A DNA stretch of 64,000 bases, taken from contig NZ_CP104694.1 in NCBI RefSeq assembly GCF_025398735.1, forward strand, positions 2,815,001-2,879,000, written 5' to 3'. The notes beneath the pieces are model-generated. The model worked only from the letters and a program-made list of their open reading frames with translations, did no database searches and was not told the origin of the DNA. The translations under genes and the position numbers were made by a program. Shown here piece by piece: positions 43,872-53,525 of this stretch. Numbering within the stretch: the stretch's first letter is position 1; each line of letters starts with the position of its first letter. The DNA comes from Tahibacter amnicola. GTDB taxonomy: Bacteria; Pseudomonadota; Gammaproteobacteria; Xanthomonadales; Rhodanobacteraceae.

Positions 43872-44498
43872 ATGAATCCGCTGCTGGTCTGTTTTCCCCT
43901 GGCCGTCATGCTGGCAGGGGTGTCATTTCCGCTTGCCGTGCGTACCGGCGATCATGGCGTCCCGGCCCAAGGCGCCGTCACGCCCGGGCAGTGTGGTGCC
44001 CCGGCTGACGACAGGGCGATTGCTGCCGCTATCACCTCCCGTCTGCGTTCCAGTTCGCGTGTTGAAGCCGACGAGATTTCAGTGGTCGTCCTGGGGGGCA
44101 TCGCGCAATTGAGTGGCCTGGTCTGGACCGATGTGCAACGCCGTCTGGCGGAAAGCCATGCGCGCGATACCTATGGCGTTATCGGCGTCAGCAATCAGCT
44201 GGACCTGGTCGACTGGCCGCCCGTGACGCAGCTTGCCCGCACGCAATCCAGCGAACGCGCGAGCCTGCTGCGCGCGCGCCAGCAGCGCGCGGATCTGTGG
44301 ATCACCGCCTCGGTAAGAACGACACTGGCGCAGTCACGCGGCGCGGGCAACTGCGCGGTGGATGTGCGTACCGACGCGGGCGTGGTCTCCCTGCGTGGGA
44401 TAATGGAGACCGTCCTGGCGCGACAGGTGGCGATTGATCTGGCCGCGGGTACCTTCGGTGTGCAGCGGGTACATGCGGACGCACTGCTCGTCCGCTAG
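43872..44498 (+). CDS. Secreted protein with two BON domains (OsmY-like)
   Basis: A 208-residue protein. ATG 43872 is preceded by GGAGAGG; a GTG at 43869 is also possible. It has a signal peptide (MNPLLVCFPLAVMLAGVSFPLA). The first BON domain (about 45-110) reads DRAIAAAITSRLRSSSRVEADEISVVVLGGIAQLSGLVWTDVQRRLAESHARDTYGVIGVSNQLDL. The second (about 140-205) has DLWITASVRTTLAQSRGAGNCAVDVRTDAGVVSLRGIMETVLARQVAIDLAAGTFGVQRVHADALLV. BON domains bind phospholipid membranes; a role in envelope stress is typical. No regulator site is visible. Confidence 0.9.
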   Translation: MNPLLVCFPLAVMLAGVSFPLAVRTGDHGVPAQGAVTPGQCGAPADDRAIAAAITSRLRSSSRVEADEISVVVLGGIAQLSGLVWTDVQRRLAESHARDTYGVIGVSNQLDLVDWPPVTQLARTQSSERASLLRARQQRADLWITASVRTTLAQSRGAGNCAVDVRTDAGVVSLRGIMETVLARQVAIDLAAGTFGVQRVHADALLVR

Positions 44499-44622
44499 GG
44501 CCCTGCCTGCGCGTGCCACGCTTCTCCACAACGCGCAGGCCCCGGCTTTGCCCTGTGCCAGGCTGTCGCCGCAAATCGAGGCGGATGAGGTTTCAGCGGT
44601 GCCTGGCGCTGGCGGCACGCCA

Positions 44623-45924
44623 TCACTTTCCACGCAAAGCCAGATACCGATGCATGAGCGGTTGGGCGGTCACGCCGTGCACGATGATGGATGCGGAGAC
44701 CGTCCACAACGTCAGCGCAATGACCGTATCGGCGACGGGCCCGCTGAGACCGTACCGCAAAGCCAGCAGCAGGTAGAAGATCGAGCCGATCCCCCGGATG
44801 CCGAACCAGCCGATGAGAAACCGCTGGGGACGGCTGAGCCCCTCACCGCCTGTGGCCAGGAGTACCGACAGGGGGCGCAGTACGACGATGAGTAGCGGCA
44901 CGAACCAGAGCGCGGCAGGCAGCGGCGTCGCGTAGGCGAGCATCGCCCCGACGACGAGTACGAGCGCCAGTTCGGCCAGTTTCTCCAGTTTTTCGTTGAA
45001 TTGCTGGACGGAATCCTTGAGCGTGGCGCTGGCGTGCGCAGGATGGGTCGCCATCGTTTCGTAGGAATGGCCTTCCACTTCGTCAGCGGACGGCAGCGGT
45101 GGCGTGCCTTGCTGCGGTTGTTCCCGTACCCGCTGCAGCGCCAGGCCCGCGGCAAAGACGGAAAGAAATCCGGAAGCGAGGCTGAGCTGGGCGAGTCCAT
45201 AGGCCGTGCCGACCAGGCCCAGCGCCAGAAACTCATCCAGCCCGACGGCTTCCTCGTGGCGCGTGCGCAGGTAGACCACGATGCGTCCGGTGGCCGCGCC
45301 CAATACGCCGCCGATGGTCGCGCCACCGATGGTGGCCCAGGCCAGGTCGACACCGGCCCAGCGTGCGTATCCCGGACCCATGTCATGCAGGCCCGCAATC
45401 CCGAGCCCCAGCATGACGAAGGGGAACGCCGTGCCGTCATTGAGGCCGCCTTCGCCGGCGAGGCTGAAGCCGACGCGATTGGGGCGTACGCCCGAATCCG
45501 ATACCACGCCGGATGCGAGCACCGGATCCGTCGGCGCAAGAATGGCCCCCAGGCAGACTGCCGCGCCCAGGGGCAGATCCAGCAGCCAGACGCTGACGCA
45601 AGTGACCATGGCGACCGTGGCTGTCATCGAGACAAAGGCCAGGCGCAGGGGAAGCCGCCAGCGGGGGTCGCGCATCGGCACGCCCAGTTGCAGGCCGACG
45701 GCAAACAAGGAGATCAGCAGCGCGATCTCGGCCATGCGTTCGAGCACGATCGTGTGTTCCATCGGGTCGGGACGCAGGACGTCGGCGACGTCGGGTCCCA
45801 GGAGCCAGCCCAGCGCCAGATACACCATCGCGTTGCTCAGCGGCAGGCGGCCCACCAGCTTGCTCGTCAGGGCCATCGTGAGCAGCAGCAAGCCAACGAC
45901 AAGGGACCATTCGGCTACGGACAT
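44623..45924 (-). CDS. Sodium/proton-type antiporter (CPA1 family)
   Basis: A 433-residue membrane protein from ATG 45924, with about twelve spans. The CPA signature GAILAPTDPVLASGVV contains the conserved TDP ion-binding motif, and SLAGEGGLNDGTAFPFVMLGLGI has the ND motif with the conserved glycines. A cytosolic linker of about 60 residues (REQPQQGTPPLPSADEVEGHSYE) lies between spans, and a final set ends in GWFGIRGIGSIFYLLLAL, also conserved. The exact ion is not readable. It is 55 bp after the Crp/Fnr gene on the same strand, so they may be co-expressed. Confidence 0.9.
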   Translation of the reverse strand: MSVAEWSLVVGLLLLTMALTSKLVGRLPLSNAMVYLALGWLLGPDVADVLRPDPMEHTIVLERMAEIALLISLFAVGLQLGVPMRDPRWRLPLRLAFVSMTATVAMVTCVSVWLLDLPLGAAVCLGAILAPTDPVLASGVVSDSGVRPNRVGFSLAGEGGLNDGTAFPFVMLGLGIAGLHDMGPGYARWAGVDLAWATIGGATIGGVLGAATGRIVVYLRTRHEEAVGLDEFLALGLVGTAYGLAQLSLASGFLSVFAAGLALQRVREQPQQGTPPLPSADEVEGHSYETMATHPAHASATLKDSVQQFNEKLEKLAELALVLVVGAMLAYATPLPAALWFVPLLIVVLRPLSVLLATGGEGLSRPQRFLIGWFGIRGIGSIFYLLLALRYGLSGPVADTVIALTLWTVSASIIVHGVTAQPLMHRYLALRGK

Positions 45925-45979
45925 CGCGTGCGGTCCGTTGCGGACAGTCGCCGCCTTGGCATCCGGGGCGCGAGGGGGA

Positions 45980-46705
45980 TCACGCGGGGACGCGGTCCAG
46001 GTCTGGCAGCAGCCGGTCGCACTCGTCCTTGACGACCCGGTAGCACTCGCAGGCACGCGCTTCAAGCGCCGTCCGGTCGAGTACCGCGATGTGACCGCGA
46101 CTGTAGCTGATGACGCCGGCCGCCTGGAGTTTGCCGGCCGCTTCGGTAACTCCCTCGCGGCGAACGCCCAGCATGTTGGCGATCAATTCCTGGGTCATCG
46201 TCAACTGGTTGGTGTCCAGTCGATCCAGGCTCAAGAGCAGCCAGCGACACAGTTGCTGGTCGATGCTGTGATGGCGATTGCACACCGCGGTCTGTGCCAT
46301 CTGGGTGAGGAGCGCCTGGGTATAGCGAAGCAGCAGGTGCTGCATCGCGCCGCCGCGGCCGAACTCCTCTTTGATGTATCGGCGTTTCAACCGGTAGCCA
46401 CGCCCGGCGCTCTGGACGACCGCGCGGCTGGGGGTCGTCTCGCCGCCCATGAACAGGGCGACGCCCACCATTCCCTCGTTGCCGACGATGGCAATCTCGG
46501 CAGAAGCGCCGTCTTTCATCACGTAAAGCAATGACACGATGGCCGTCGTGGGGAAATAGACATGCCGAAGGCGGGTGCCGGATTCGTACAGCACGGTGCC
46601 CAGTGGCCATTCAACGGGCTCCAGCAACGCGAATACGCGCGCCTGGTCGTTGTCCGGCAAGGCACGGAGCAGGTGGTTGTTCCGCGCGGAATCCAGTGCC
46701 GCCAT
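45980..46705 (-). CDS. Crp/Fnr-family transcriptional regulator
   Basis: A 241-residue protein from ATG 46705. The cNMP-like sensor (about 20-140) has PTTAIVSLLYVMKDGASAEIAIVGNEGMVGVALFMGGETTPSRAVVQSAGRGYRL, lacking the classic ligand arginine motif, so it may sense something other than cAMP. A winged helix-turn-helix (about 175-225) reads LTMTQELIANMLGVRREGVTEAAGKLQAAGVISYSRGHIAVLDR. No iron-sulphur cysteine cluster is present. It lies upstream of the antiporter and is likely to regulate it, although no binding site is visible. Confidence 0.87.
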   Translation of the reverse strand: MAALDSARNNHLLRALPDNDQARVFALLEPVEWPLGTVLYESGTRLRHVYFPTTAIVSLLYVMKDGASAEIAIVGNEGMVGVALFMGGETTPSRAVVQSAGRGYRLKRRYIKEEFGRGGAMQHLLLRYTQALLTQMAQTAVCNRHHSIDQQLCRWLLLSLDRLDTNQLTMTQELIANMLGVRREGVTEAAGKLQAAGVISYSRGHIAVLDRTALEARACECYRVVKDECDRLLPDLDRVPA

Positions 46706-46890
46706 GCACCACCTCGAGCGCGACCGGGAGGTAACGGCGGCGCGACGGGCCGGCCGCTTCTGCGGCACGGGCCGTCGGCGTGTCAGACAGACAGGCGCAT
46801 TATCGATAAGGGCATGTTACCGGCAGGTGATGCCGTAGCCTCGACCACTATGCGGCAGCGGCCGGCTTGCCGGGTGGTCGTTCCACACGA

Positions 46891-47166
46891 TCAACGCCGC
46901 AGCGTGCGCATCACGACGAGGCCGACGGCGGCGGCCACCGCGCCGAAGATGGCCAGCGGTCTTTGGCGGGCTTTCCGGGCCGTGGCGATGGCCATCACCT
47001 TGATGGTGTCCACCCATCGAGCGGCGAAGCCCGGCGGAGGGTCCTGCGCGCGGTCGGCAACGGCGCGGGCCAGTCGCGCGGCAGCGGCAGGGCGCGCGGA
47101 CAATGCGGCGCGCTTGAGGCGAACGGCGCCATTGGCGGCCTTGGCATCGACTTCCTGGGTTCTCAT
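46891..47166 (-). CDS. Small membrane-anchored protein (DUF883/DUF3618-like arrangement)
   Basis: A 91-residue protein: alanine/arginine-rich amphipathic helices at 1-50, then a C-terminal span (PLAIFGAVAAAVGLVVM) followed by RTLRR. This resembles ribosome-associated DUF883 or DUF3618 membrane anchors, but no exact match is claimed. It is preceded on its strand by a plausible GGAG-like site. A real gene is likely but not sure. Confidence 0.5.
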   Translation of the reverse strand: MRTQEVDAKAANGAVRLKRAALSARPAAAARLARAVADRAQDPPPGFAARWVDTIKVMAIATARKARQRPLAIFGAVAAAVGLVVMRTLRR

Positions 47167-47492
47167 GGTGCCTCTCCGTAGTGAAGGGGCGACTGCCTAC
47201 CGTTGCCGTCCAGCCGCCACAGCGTTGTCGCAGCCAGGCGTGCAAGGACGGGGGCAGTGCGTCGTACTGCAGGCCAGCAACGCCGATCCAGGGGAGGAGG
47301 CCGGCGCGGCCAGCATGCAGCGTGGCGAGCACAGGGGCACCCTTGTGAGGGCGGTCGCAGTGCTCACGCAGGCAATTGTGTACACCTGCGCATTTGAACC
47401 ATACGGCGGGACTGTCGTCTGCTCTGTGCGCTGACGCACGGTCAGGTGCGGCGTTCGTCTCCGATGCAGGGGTGAGGCTTCCCTGGCCGTTC

Positions 47493-47590
47493 TGTAAGCC
47501 GGGTTGATGCTGAGCACAGCGATGCCCAACCTACAGAAGACGCTATGCGCCTGGCGGTGCGGGGCATCGCTGCGCTCAGGGCCAACCTAC
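47493..47590. repeat. Two related REP-type sequences upstream of ispG
   Basis: 47493-47534 contains GGGTTGATGCTGAGCACAGCGATGCCCAACCTAC with self-complementary ends; 47560-47590 repeats the GGGCATCGCTGCGCTCAGGGCCAACCTAC half. The same motif family (GTAGGTTGG ... GCTGAGCGCAGCGAAGCCC) forms the core of the 111-bp tandem at 26673. Confidence 0.75.
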
Positions 47591-47744
47591 AACAGCTCGG
47601 CGAGGCGAGCCGTTGTCACCAGGAAAAATGCTCATGACGTCAATGGTTTATGGAACAACCCCGCATCCCCCGAACGCCTGTCCCCCACATCGCGTTACCA
47701 TACCCAGCTCAGCGCCCCGGGCGCCTCAATCCCAAGTACGTGCA

Positions 47745-48998
47745 ATGACTTCTCCGACTGAAGCCCGCGCTGCGGCCACGGCGTCGCGCCGCCGGTGCGT
47801 GGGTGTGAATATCGCCGGTATCCAGGTGGGTGGCCCGGCGCCCATCGTCGTCCAGTCGATGACCAACACCGACACGGCAGACGTGGCGTCCACGACCCAG
47901 CAGGTGGCGCAGCTGTGGCGGGCGGGTTCCGAACTGGTGCGGATCACGGTCAATACGCCGGAGGCGGCCGCGGCAGTGCCCCGGATCCGCGAGAAGCTGG
48001 ACATGATGGGCATCAGCGTGCCCCTGATCGGTGACTTCCACTACAACGGTCACCAGCTTCTGACCAAGGAGCCAGCGGCAGCGGAAGCGCTGGCCAAGTA
48101 TCGTATCAATCCGGGCAATGTCGGGTTCGGAAAAAAGAAAGATCTGCAATTTTCAACGATCGTCGAGCTGGCGGTCCGGCACGGCAAGGCCGTGCGGATC
48201 GGCGCGAACTGGGGTTCGCTCGACCAGGAACTGCTCGCCCGGATGATGGATGAGAACCACGCGCGGGCCGAACCGTGGGATGCGCCGCGGGTGATGCGCG
48301 AGGCGCTGATCCGGTCGGCGCTCGATTCGGCGGAGCGGGCGGAGTCGCTGGGGCTGGCGCGCGACCGGATCGTGCTGTCGTGCAAGGTATCGGGTGTGCA
48401 GGAATTGATTGCGGTTTACCGCGATCTCGCGGCGCGGTGTGATTACGCCCTGCACCTGGGCCTGACCGAGGCGGGGATCGGCTCCAAGGGCATCGTCGCG
48501 TCGAGTGCGGCGCTGGCCGTGCTGCTGCAGGAAGGGATCGGCGACACGATCCGCATCTCTCTGACGCCCGAGCCGAACGAGCCGCGCACGCGCGAGGTGA
48601 TCGTGGCGCAGGAGCTGCTCCAGACGATGGGTTTGCGGGCCTTTACGCCGCTAGTCACGGCGTGCCCGGGCTGCGGTCGTACGACGAGCACCTTCTTCCA
48701 GGAACTGGCCAAGACGGTGCAGGACCATGTCCGGGCACGCATGCCGGAATGGCGGGTGCAGTACGACGGTGTGGAGAATCTCACGCTGGCGGTGATGGGC
48801 TGCGTGGTGAATGGGCCGGGTGAATCCAAGCACGCGAACATCGGTATCTCGCTGCCGGGAACGGGCGAAGCGCCGGCGGCGCCGGTGTTTATCGATGGCG
48901 TGAAGACGATGACGCTGCGCGGTGAGGGTATCGCCGCGGAGTTCGTGCAGATCCTGGAAAACTACGTCGCCGAGAAGTACGCCAGCAAGGCCGGTTGA
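47745..48998 (+). CDS. ispG: 4-hydroxy-3-methylbut-2-enyl diphosphate synthase (IspG/GcpE)
   Basis: A 417-residue enzyme of the MEP isoprenoid pathway, making HMBPP from MEcPP. Family motifs: [20 protein letters not shown] near the start, the TIM-barrel parts [12 protein letters not shown] and [18 protein letters not shown], and the [4Fe-4S] cysteines in [11 protein letters not shown] and [14 protein letters not shown] 47745 places the start just before the conserved region and avoids a longer frame that would begin in repeat-bearing sequence at 47613. It is followed after 11 bp by the DUF4288 gene; the next three genes overlap one another by 1-4 bp. Confidence 0.96.
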   Translation: MTSPTEARAAATASRRRCVGVNIAGIQVGGPAPIVVQSMTNTDTADVASTTQQVAQLWRAGSELVRITVNTPEAAAAVPRIREKLDMMGISVPLIGDFHYNGHQLLTKEPAAAEALAKYRINPGNVGFGKKKDLQFSTIVELAVRHGKAVRIGANWGSLDQELLARMMDENHARAEPWDAPRVMREALIRSALDSAERAESLGLARDRIVLSCKVSGVQELIAVYRDLAARCDYALHLGLTEAGIGSKGIVASSAALAVLLQEGIGDTIRISLTPEPNEPRTREVIVAQELLQTMGLRAFTPLVTACPGCGRTTSTFFQELAKTVQDHVRARMPEWRVQYDGVENLTLAVMGCVVNGPGESKHANIGISLPGTGEAPAAPVFIDGVKTMTLRGEGIAAEFVQILENYVAEKYASKAG

Positions 48999-49009
48999 TC
49001 GGCACGCTC

Positions 49010-49393
49010 ATGGCGACAGGACTCGGCCGCTACGGCGCCAAACTGCTGTTCCAGTACCGCGTTGACCGTGGCGGCGAGCCGGATGTCTACCGCCTCGTGG
49101 AGGAGCGCATCGTCACGCTGGCGGCGCCGGATGCGGATCACGCCTATCGTCAGTTCAAGCGCATCGGCAGGGCCGGTGGGTTCGCCTATCACAATGACGA
49201 AGGCCACAAGGTGGTGTTCGAATTCGTCGGTGTGATGGATATGAAGGACCTGGACAGCGTGTGCGATGACAACGAATCCTGGTACGAGCTCAAGACCATG
49301 AAGCAGCCCATGGAGCGCCGGGCGTCGTTGATCCCGGCGAAGTCGCAGCTCAAGATCTTCGGCGGCAGTTGGCCGGCGAGACGGAAAAAGTGA
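49010..49393 (+). CDS. DUF4288 family protein
   Basis: A 127-residue cytosolic protein. RYGAKLLFQYRV at the N-terminus, LVEERIVTLAAPDADHAYRQFKRIG in the middle and VVFEFVGVMDMKDLDSVCDDNESWYELKTMKQPMERRASLIP near the end match the DUF4288 family, whose function is unknown. Its stop codon overlaps the start of rsmC (TGATG). TTG 48995 would be a longer start, but it overlaps ispG's end. Confidence 0.85.
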   Translation: MATGLGRYGAKLLFQYRVDRGGEPDVYRLVEERIVTLAAPDADHAYRQFKRIGRAGGFAYHNDEGHKVVFEFVGVMDMKDLDSVCDDNESWYELKTMKQPMERRASLIPAKSQLKIFGGSWPARRKK

Positions 49394-50448
49394 TGGAAGA
49401 CGCTGCACTGCGCGCCCTTTTCGTGCCGTTCGACAACCGCGACCTGGCGGTGCCCGCCGGGCCCGTCGCCTTCCTGCGTGCCCGGGCGGGTATTGCGCTG
49501 CAGGCATTCGTGCACACGTGGCGGCAGGCGAAGCTTGTTGCGGAACAGACGTTCCGGCCGGTGGCCGACGAACTGATGGCGAACGGGATCGAGACCGTCG
49601 GCGCCGTGAATGGATCCTTTCCCCTCGTGCTGGTGCTGCCGGCGCGACAACGCGACGAGGCGCGGGCGCAACTGGCGCGTGCCCTGGCTCTGGCGCAGCC
49701 GGGCGGCACGGTGGTGGCGAGCGTGGCCAATGCCGAAGGGGCGAAGTCGATCGAAGGGGATTTCCGTCGTCTCGTCAGCGACGTGCAGGTGATCTCCAAG
49801 CACAAATGCCGCGTGATGTGGGCGAGGAACGACGCTGCCTGCGTCGACACCGCGCAACGCGATGCCTGGATCGCGCAGGACCAGCCGCAGCCGATCGCCC
49901 AGGGCCGTTTCCTGAGCCGGCCGGGCGTGTTCGCGTGGGATCGCATCGATCTCGCCTCGCAGCTCCTCGCCGAGCAATTGCCGACGGATCTGAGTGGGCA
50001 GGGTGCCGATCTGGGGGCGGGCTACGGGTTCCTGTCGGCGGAAGTCGTGCGCCAATGCCCCCGTGTGACGGGCCTGCACCTGTACGAGGCCGAGCAGCGC
50101 GCGCTGGAACTGGCGCGGGTGAATCTGCCCGGTGCGCTGGCAGCGGCAGGGCGGATGGATGTCGCGATGGACTATTTCTGGCACGACGTCGCGAAGGGAT
50201 TGCCGCACCGCTACGACTTCGTGGTGATGAACCCGCCGTTCCATGTGGGGCGAATCGACGTGCCGGAACTGGGTCGTGCGTTCGTGCGGGCAGCTGCTGC
50301 GGCGTTGCGTGGCGGGGGACGGCTGCTGCTGGTCGCCAATCGTCATCTGCCCTACGAGCAGACGCTGGCGGAACAGTTTGGCGAGGTGCGCGTGCTGGCG
50401 GATGCGCAGGGTTTCAAGGTGATCAGTGCTCGGAAGGCAGCGGTATGA
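49393..50448 (+). CDS. rsmC: 16S rRNA guanine-N2 methyltransferase-like protein
   Basis: A 351-residue protein with the RsmC two-domain layout: an N-terminal pseudo-methyltransferase domain (about 1-170) and a C-terminal catalytic domain with motif I GADLGAGYGFLSAEVV and the N-P-P-F motif DFVVMNPPFHVG. E. coli RsmC methylates G1207 of 16S rRNA. The neighbouring rsuA also modifies 16S rRNA, which supports the call. It starts by overlap with the DUF4288 stop and its own stop overlaps rsuA's start by 4 bp. Confidence 0.83.
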   Translation: MEDAALRALFVPFDNRDLAVPAGPVAFLRARAGIALQAFVHTWRQAKLVAEQTFRPVADELMANGIETVGAVNGSFPLVLVLPARQRDEARAQLARALALAQPGGTVVASVANAEGAKSIEGDFRRLVSDVQVISKHKCRVMWARNDAACVDTAQRDAWIAQDQPQPIAQGRFLSRPGVFAWDRIDLASQLLAEQLPTDLSGQGADLGAGYGFLSAEVVRQCPRVTGLHLYEAEQRALELARVNLPGALAAAGRMDVAMDYFWHDVAKGLPHRYDFVVMNPPFHVGRIDVPELGRAFVRAAAAALRGGGRLLLVANRHLPYEQTLAEQFGEVRVLADAQGFKVISARKAAV

Positions 50449-51155
50449 AATGGATCAAGTTGCTGGCCAACCTCGGCTATGGCAGCCGGCGCCAGGTGAC
50501 GGCGCTATTTGACGAGGAGCGCGTGACGGATGCGGCGGGCGAGCCGCTACCACCGGAGGCGCGCGTGGACTACGCCTGCGTCAGGATCGACGGCGAGCCG
50601 CTGGATCCGCCGCCCGGTACGGTGATCCTGCTCAACAAGCCGGTCGGCTATACCTGTTCGACCAAGGATCCGGGTCGCATCGTCTACGACCTGCTGCCGA
50701 GCCGGTTCCGCGTGCGTGACCCGCTGATGTCGCCGATCGGGCGACTGGACCGGGATACCTCGGGATTGCTGCTGTTCACCGATGACGGTCAGTTCCTGCA
50801 CCGGGTGATCTCGCCGAAGGCGAAGGTCACCAAGGTCTATGAGGTCGTACTGGCGCAGGACCTGCGCGGCGACGAAGCCGCGACGTTTGCCGGCGGCGAA
50901 CTGATGCTCGATTCGGAAACCACGCCCTTGCTGCCAGTGCCGATGACAGTCCTGGGCCCGCGCCAGGCGCGGCTGACGCTGATGGAAGGCCGCTATCACC
51001 AGGTGCGCCGCATGTTCGCGGCGGTGGGCAATCATGTGGAACAGCTGGCGCGGCTGTCGATTGGTGGGCTCACGCTCGGTGACCTGCCGGCCGGCGAATG
51101 GCGCGTGCTGGGCGATGCGGACCGCGCGGCGATTTTCCAGCCGCCCGCAGCCTGA
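50445..51155 (+). CDS. rsuA: 16S rRNA pseudouridine synthase (RsuA-like)
   Basis: A 236-residue protein. The N-terminus MKWIKLLANLGYGSRRQVTALFDEERV is an S4-type RNA-binding region. The catalytic part has SPIGRLDRDTSGLLLFTDDGQFLHRVISP, with the key Asp in GRLDxDTSG, and LTLMEGRYHQVRRMFAAVGNHVEQLAR. It makes pseudouridine 516 in 16S rRNA in E. coli. It overlaps rsmC by four bases and is convergent with the EamA gene three bases later. Confidence 0.93.
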   Translation: MKWIKLLANLGYGSRRQVTALFDEERVTDAAGEPLPPEARVDYACVRIDGEPLDPPPGTVILLNKPVGYTCSTKDPGRIVYDLLPSRFRVRDPLMSPIGRLDRDTSGLLLFTDDGQFLHRVISPKAKVTKVYEVVLAQDLRGDEAATFAGGELMLDSETTPLLPVPMTVLGPRQARLTLMEGRYHQVRRMFAAVGNHVEQLARLSIGGLTLGDLPAGEWRVLGDADRAAIFQPPAA

Positions 51156-51158
51156 ACC

Positions 51159-52142
51159 TCAGCTATTGGCCGAGCCGGCAGCGACGTCCGGATCGGTTGT
51201 CTGCCGCCGGGCCAGACGCGCCTCGCGGTGGGCGATATAGACGTTGCTGGCCACGATGACGCCGGCGCCGACGGCCGTCCAGATATCCAGCCGTTCCTCG
51301 AAGAGAAAGTAACCGGCGAAGACGACGACCGGCAGCTGCAGAAACGATAGCGGCGTGAGCGCGGAGACTTCGCCGAGCTTCAGGGCACGCGTCCAGCACA
51401 GGTGCGCCACCGTGCCGAAGCCTCCGGCCAGGATCACCCAGAGCCACGACATCGGATTGGGCCATTCCCAGTAGAGCAGGGCGGGTGGCAGCGACAGCAC
51501 GACCCACAGGAAGCTGGTGATCAGCACGATCGCATCGGGGTGCTCGGTGCGCGAGAGGAATTTGATGCTGATCGCCACGGTGCCGCTCATGGCGGCCGCA
51601 AGAAGCGCGACGAGCGCGGCGGCGGAGAAACTGTCCGCACCCGGCCGCACGATGATCAGCACGCCGGCAAAGCCGATAAGCACGGCGCTCCAGCGGCGCA
51701 GGCGCACGGTTTCGCCCAGGAATACCACGGCGCCGATGGTGACGAAGAGCGGTGTGGAATAGGAAAGGGACACGGCCTGCGCCAGCGGCAGGTGCACGAT
51801 CGCCCAGAAACCGGCCAGCATCGACACGATGCCGATGCAGCAGCGCATCACGTAGAACAGGAACTTGTCGGTGCGAAGGACCGTCGAGCCATGGTGCAGC
51901 AGCAGCGGCAGGGCGAAGATGGCGCCGAAAAGGCTGCGGAAGAAGGCGATCTCGAAGGCGTGCAGCTGGCGCGAAGCCAGGCGGATCGTCACTGCCATGA
52001 AACCGAAAAGGACGGCGCTGGCAACCATCAACAGCGCGGCACGGACCAACGGGGACGAGGCGGCGGGAGCCGCTTCGGCGGAAGTGTTCACGAGGCTTCC
52101 GGGGGGTGAAAGGCGAAATGATACGCCGGTCACCGGTGCCAT
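51159..52142 (-). CDS. EamA/DMT-family transporter
   Basis: A 327-residue inner-membrane protein with ten spans and two EamA repeats. The first begins [43 protein letters not shown], and the second [34 protein letters not shown], each ending in the [49 protein letters not shown] type of signature. These exporters carry small metabolites; the substrate is not readable. It is convergent with rsuA. Confidence 0.92.
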   Translation of the reverse strand: MAPVTGVSFRLSPPGSLVNTSAEAAPAASSPLVRAALLMVASAVLFGFMAVTIRLASRQLHAFEIAFFRSLFGAIFALPLLLHHGSTVLRTDKFLFYVMRCCIGIVSMLAGFWAIVHLPLAQAVSLSYSTPLFVTIGAVVFLGETVRLRRWSAVLIGFAGVLIIVRPGADSFSAAALVALLAAAMSGTVAISIKFLSRTEHPDAIVLITSFLWVVLSLPPALLYWEWPNPMSWLWVILAGGFGTVAHLCWTRALKLGEVSALTPLSFLQLPVVVFAGYFLFEERLDIWTAVGAGVIVASNVYIAHREARLARRQTTDPDVAAGSANS

Positions 52143-52274
52143 CACAGGTCCAAAAGGGGGCGTGGTCGTGGAGCCATGCTTGTTCGGCGCGCGGGCGCTT
52201 CGCTACGCTCGGGGTTTCCCCTCTCTGTTCCCGCGCTGGCGTTGCGCCTGCCGATGGGCCCGCTGCGAGCTGCC

Positions 52275-53039
52275 ATGACTGAATTTGTCGTCGCCATTCC
52301 CGCCCGTTTTGCTTCCACCCGGTTGCCCGGCAAGCCGCTCTTGCCGATTGCCGGGGAACCGATGATTGTTCACGTGGTGCGCCGCGCCTTCGAGGCCGGG
52401 GCCGGGCAGGTGGTGATCGCCACGGACGATTCCCGAATTGCCGAGGCCGTTGCGCACCATCCGGTCACGGTCTGCATGACGCGCGCGGACCACGCCTCCG
52501 GCAGTGATCGCCTGGCCGAATGCGCAGAACAGCTCGGTTGGTCGGATACGACGCTGGTGGTGAATCTGCAGGGCGATGAACCGCTGGCGCCGGCCAGCGG
52601 GATCCGGGCGGTGGCGGAGGCCCTGGCGCAGAGCGACGCCCCGATGGCGACGCTGGCGACGCCGATCACCGCGGCGGCGGAGCTGTTCAATCCGAATGCG
52701 GTGAAGGTGGTGGCGGCGGCCGGACATGCGCTGTATTTCAGCCGCGCCCCGATGCCCTGGGCGCGCGACGACTTTGCCCGCGACCGGGAAACCCTCCCGG
52801 CCGGCGTGCCGTTCCTGCGGCATATCGGCATCTACGCCTATCGCGCCGGTTTTCTGCGCCGCTACACGGATCTGACGCGCACGCCGCTGGAGGCGGCCGA
52901 GTCGCTGGAGCAGCTGCGCGTGCTGGAGCACGGCTACCGCATCGCGGTGCAGGTGGCGCCGGAGGCCTTTCCGGCGGGCGTGGATACGGTCGAGGATCTG
53001 GCGCGGGTCGAAGCCTGGTTTGCGGCGGGGGCGTCGTGA
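52275..53039 (+). CDS. kdsB: 3-deoxy-manno-octulosonate cytidylyltransferase (CMP-KDO synthetase)
   Basis: A 254-residue enzyme that activates KDO with CTP for lipopolysaccharide core synthesis. N-terminal [27 protein letters not shown] has the nucleotide-binding RxxSxRLPGKPL motif. [14 protein letters not shown] and [15 protein letters not shown] are conserved. The start ATG 52275 gives the usual length; a frame from 52176 is longer without homology. It overlaps the next gene by four bases. Confidence 0.97.
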   Translation: MTEFVVAIPARFASTRLPGKPLLPIAGEPMIVHVVRRAFEAGAGQVVIATDDSRIAEAVAHHPVTVCMTRADHASGSDRLAECAEQLGWSDTTLVVNLQGDEPLAPASGIRAVAEALAQSDAPMATLATPITAAAELFNPNAVKVVAAAGHALYFSRAPMPWARDDFARDRETLPAGVPFLRHIGIYAYRAGFLRRYTDLTRTPLEAAESLEQLRVLEHGYRIAVQVAPEAFPAGVDTVEDLARVEAWFAAGAS

Positions 53040-53494
53040 AAATCCTTTTTGTGTGCCTGGGCAATATCTGCCGGTCACCGGTGCTCGAGGCGGTGCTGCG
53101 GGACCACGTGCGCCGCGCCGGCCTCAAGTGGGAAGTGGCTTCCGTGGGCACCGGCGCCTGGCACGTCGGGCGCGCGGCGGACCCGCGCAGCTGCGCCTCG
53201 GCGACGCGCCGGGGCTATTCGATGGACCGGCACCGGGCGCGCCAGCTGCACGTGAACCACTTCTACGAATACGACTGGCTGCTGGCGGCCGACCGGGAAA
53301 ACCTGCGCGAGCTGCAGCTGTTGCGCCCGGCAGACGCGAGCGCGCGCGTTGAGTTGGCGCTGGCCTTCGCCGGCCTTGAGACCCCGCAGGAAGTGCCTGA
53401 TCCGTACTTCGGTGCGGATGCGGATTTCGAGCATGTGGTAGATCTGGCGGAAGAATTCGCCCGCAACGTCTTGGCGCGCTACGCAAAGCGTTGA
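53036..53494 (+). CDS. Low-molecular-weight protein tyrosine phosphatase
   Basis: A 152-residue phosphatase starting at GTG 53036, overlapping kdsB by TGA. The active-site loop [10 protein letters not shown] (Cx5R with Ser) is near residues 6-15, and the general-acid motif is PDPYFG, so the enzyme is complete. Such proteins can act on tyrosine kinases of exopolysaccharide export, which fits the envelope context with kdsB. The name wzb/ptp is not assigned because no polysaccharide genes are visible. Confidence 0.92.
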   Translation: MKILFVCLGNICRSPVLEAVLRDHVRRAGLKWEVASVGTGAWHVGRAADPRSCASATRRGYSMDRHRARQLHVNHFYEYDWLLAADRENLRELQLLRPADASARVELALAFAGLETPQEVPDPYFGADADFEHVVDLAEEFARNVLARYAKR

Positions 53495-53525
53495 TAATCG
53501 GGGCCACGGAACGGGAGAGCGACGC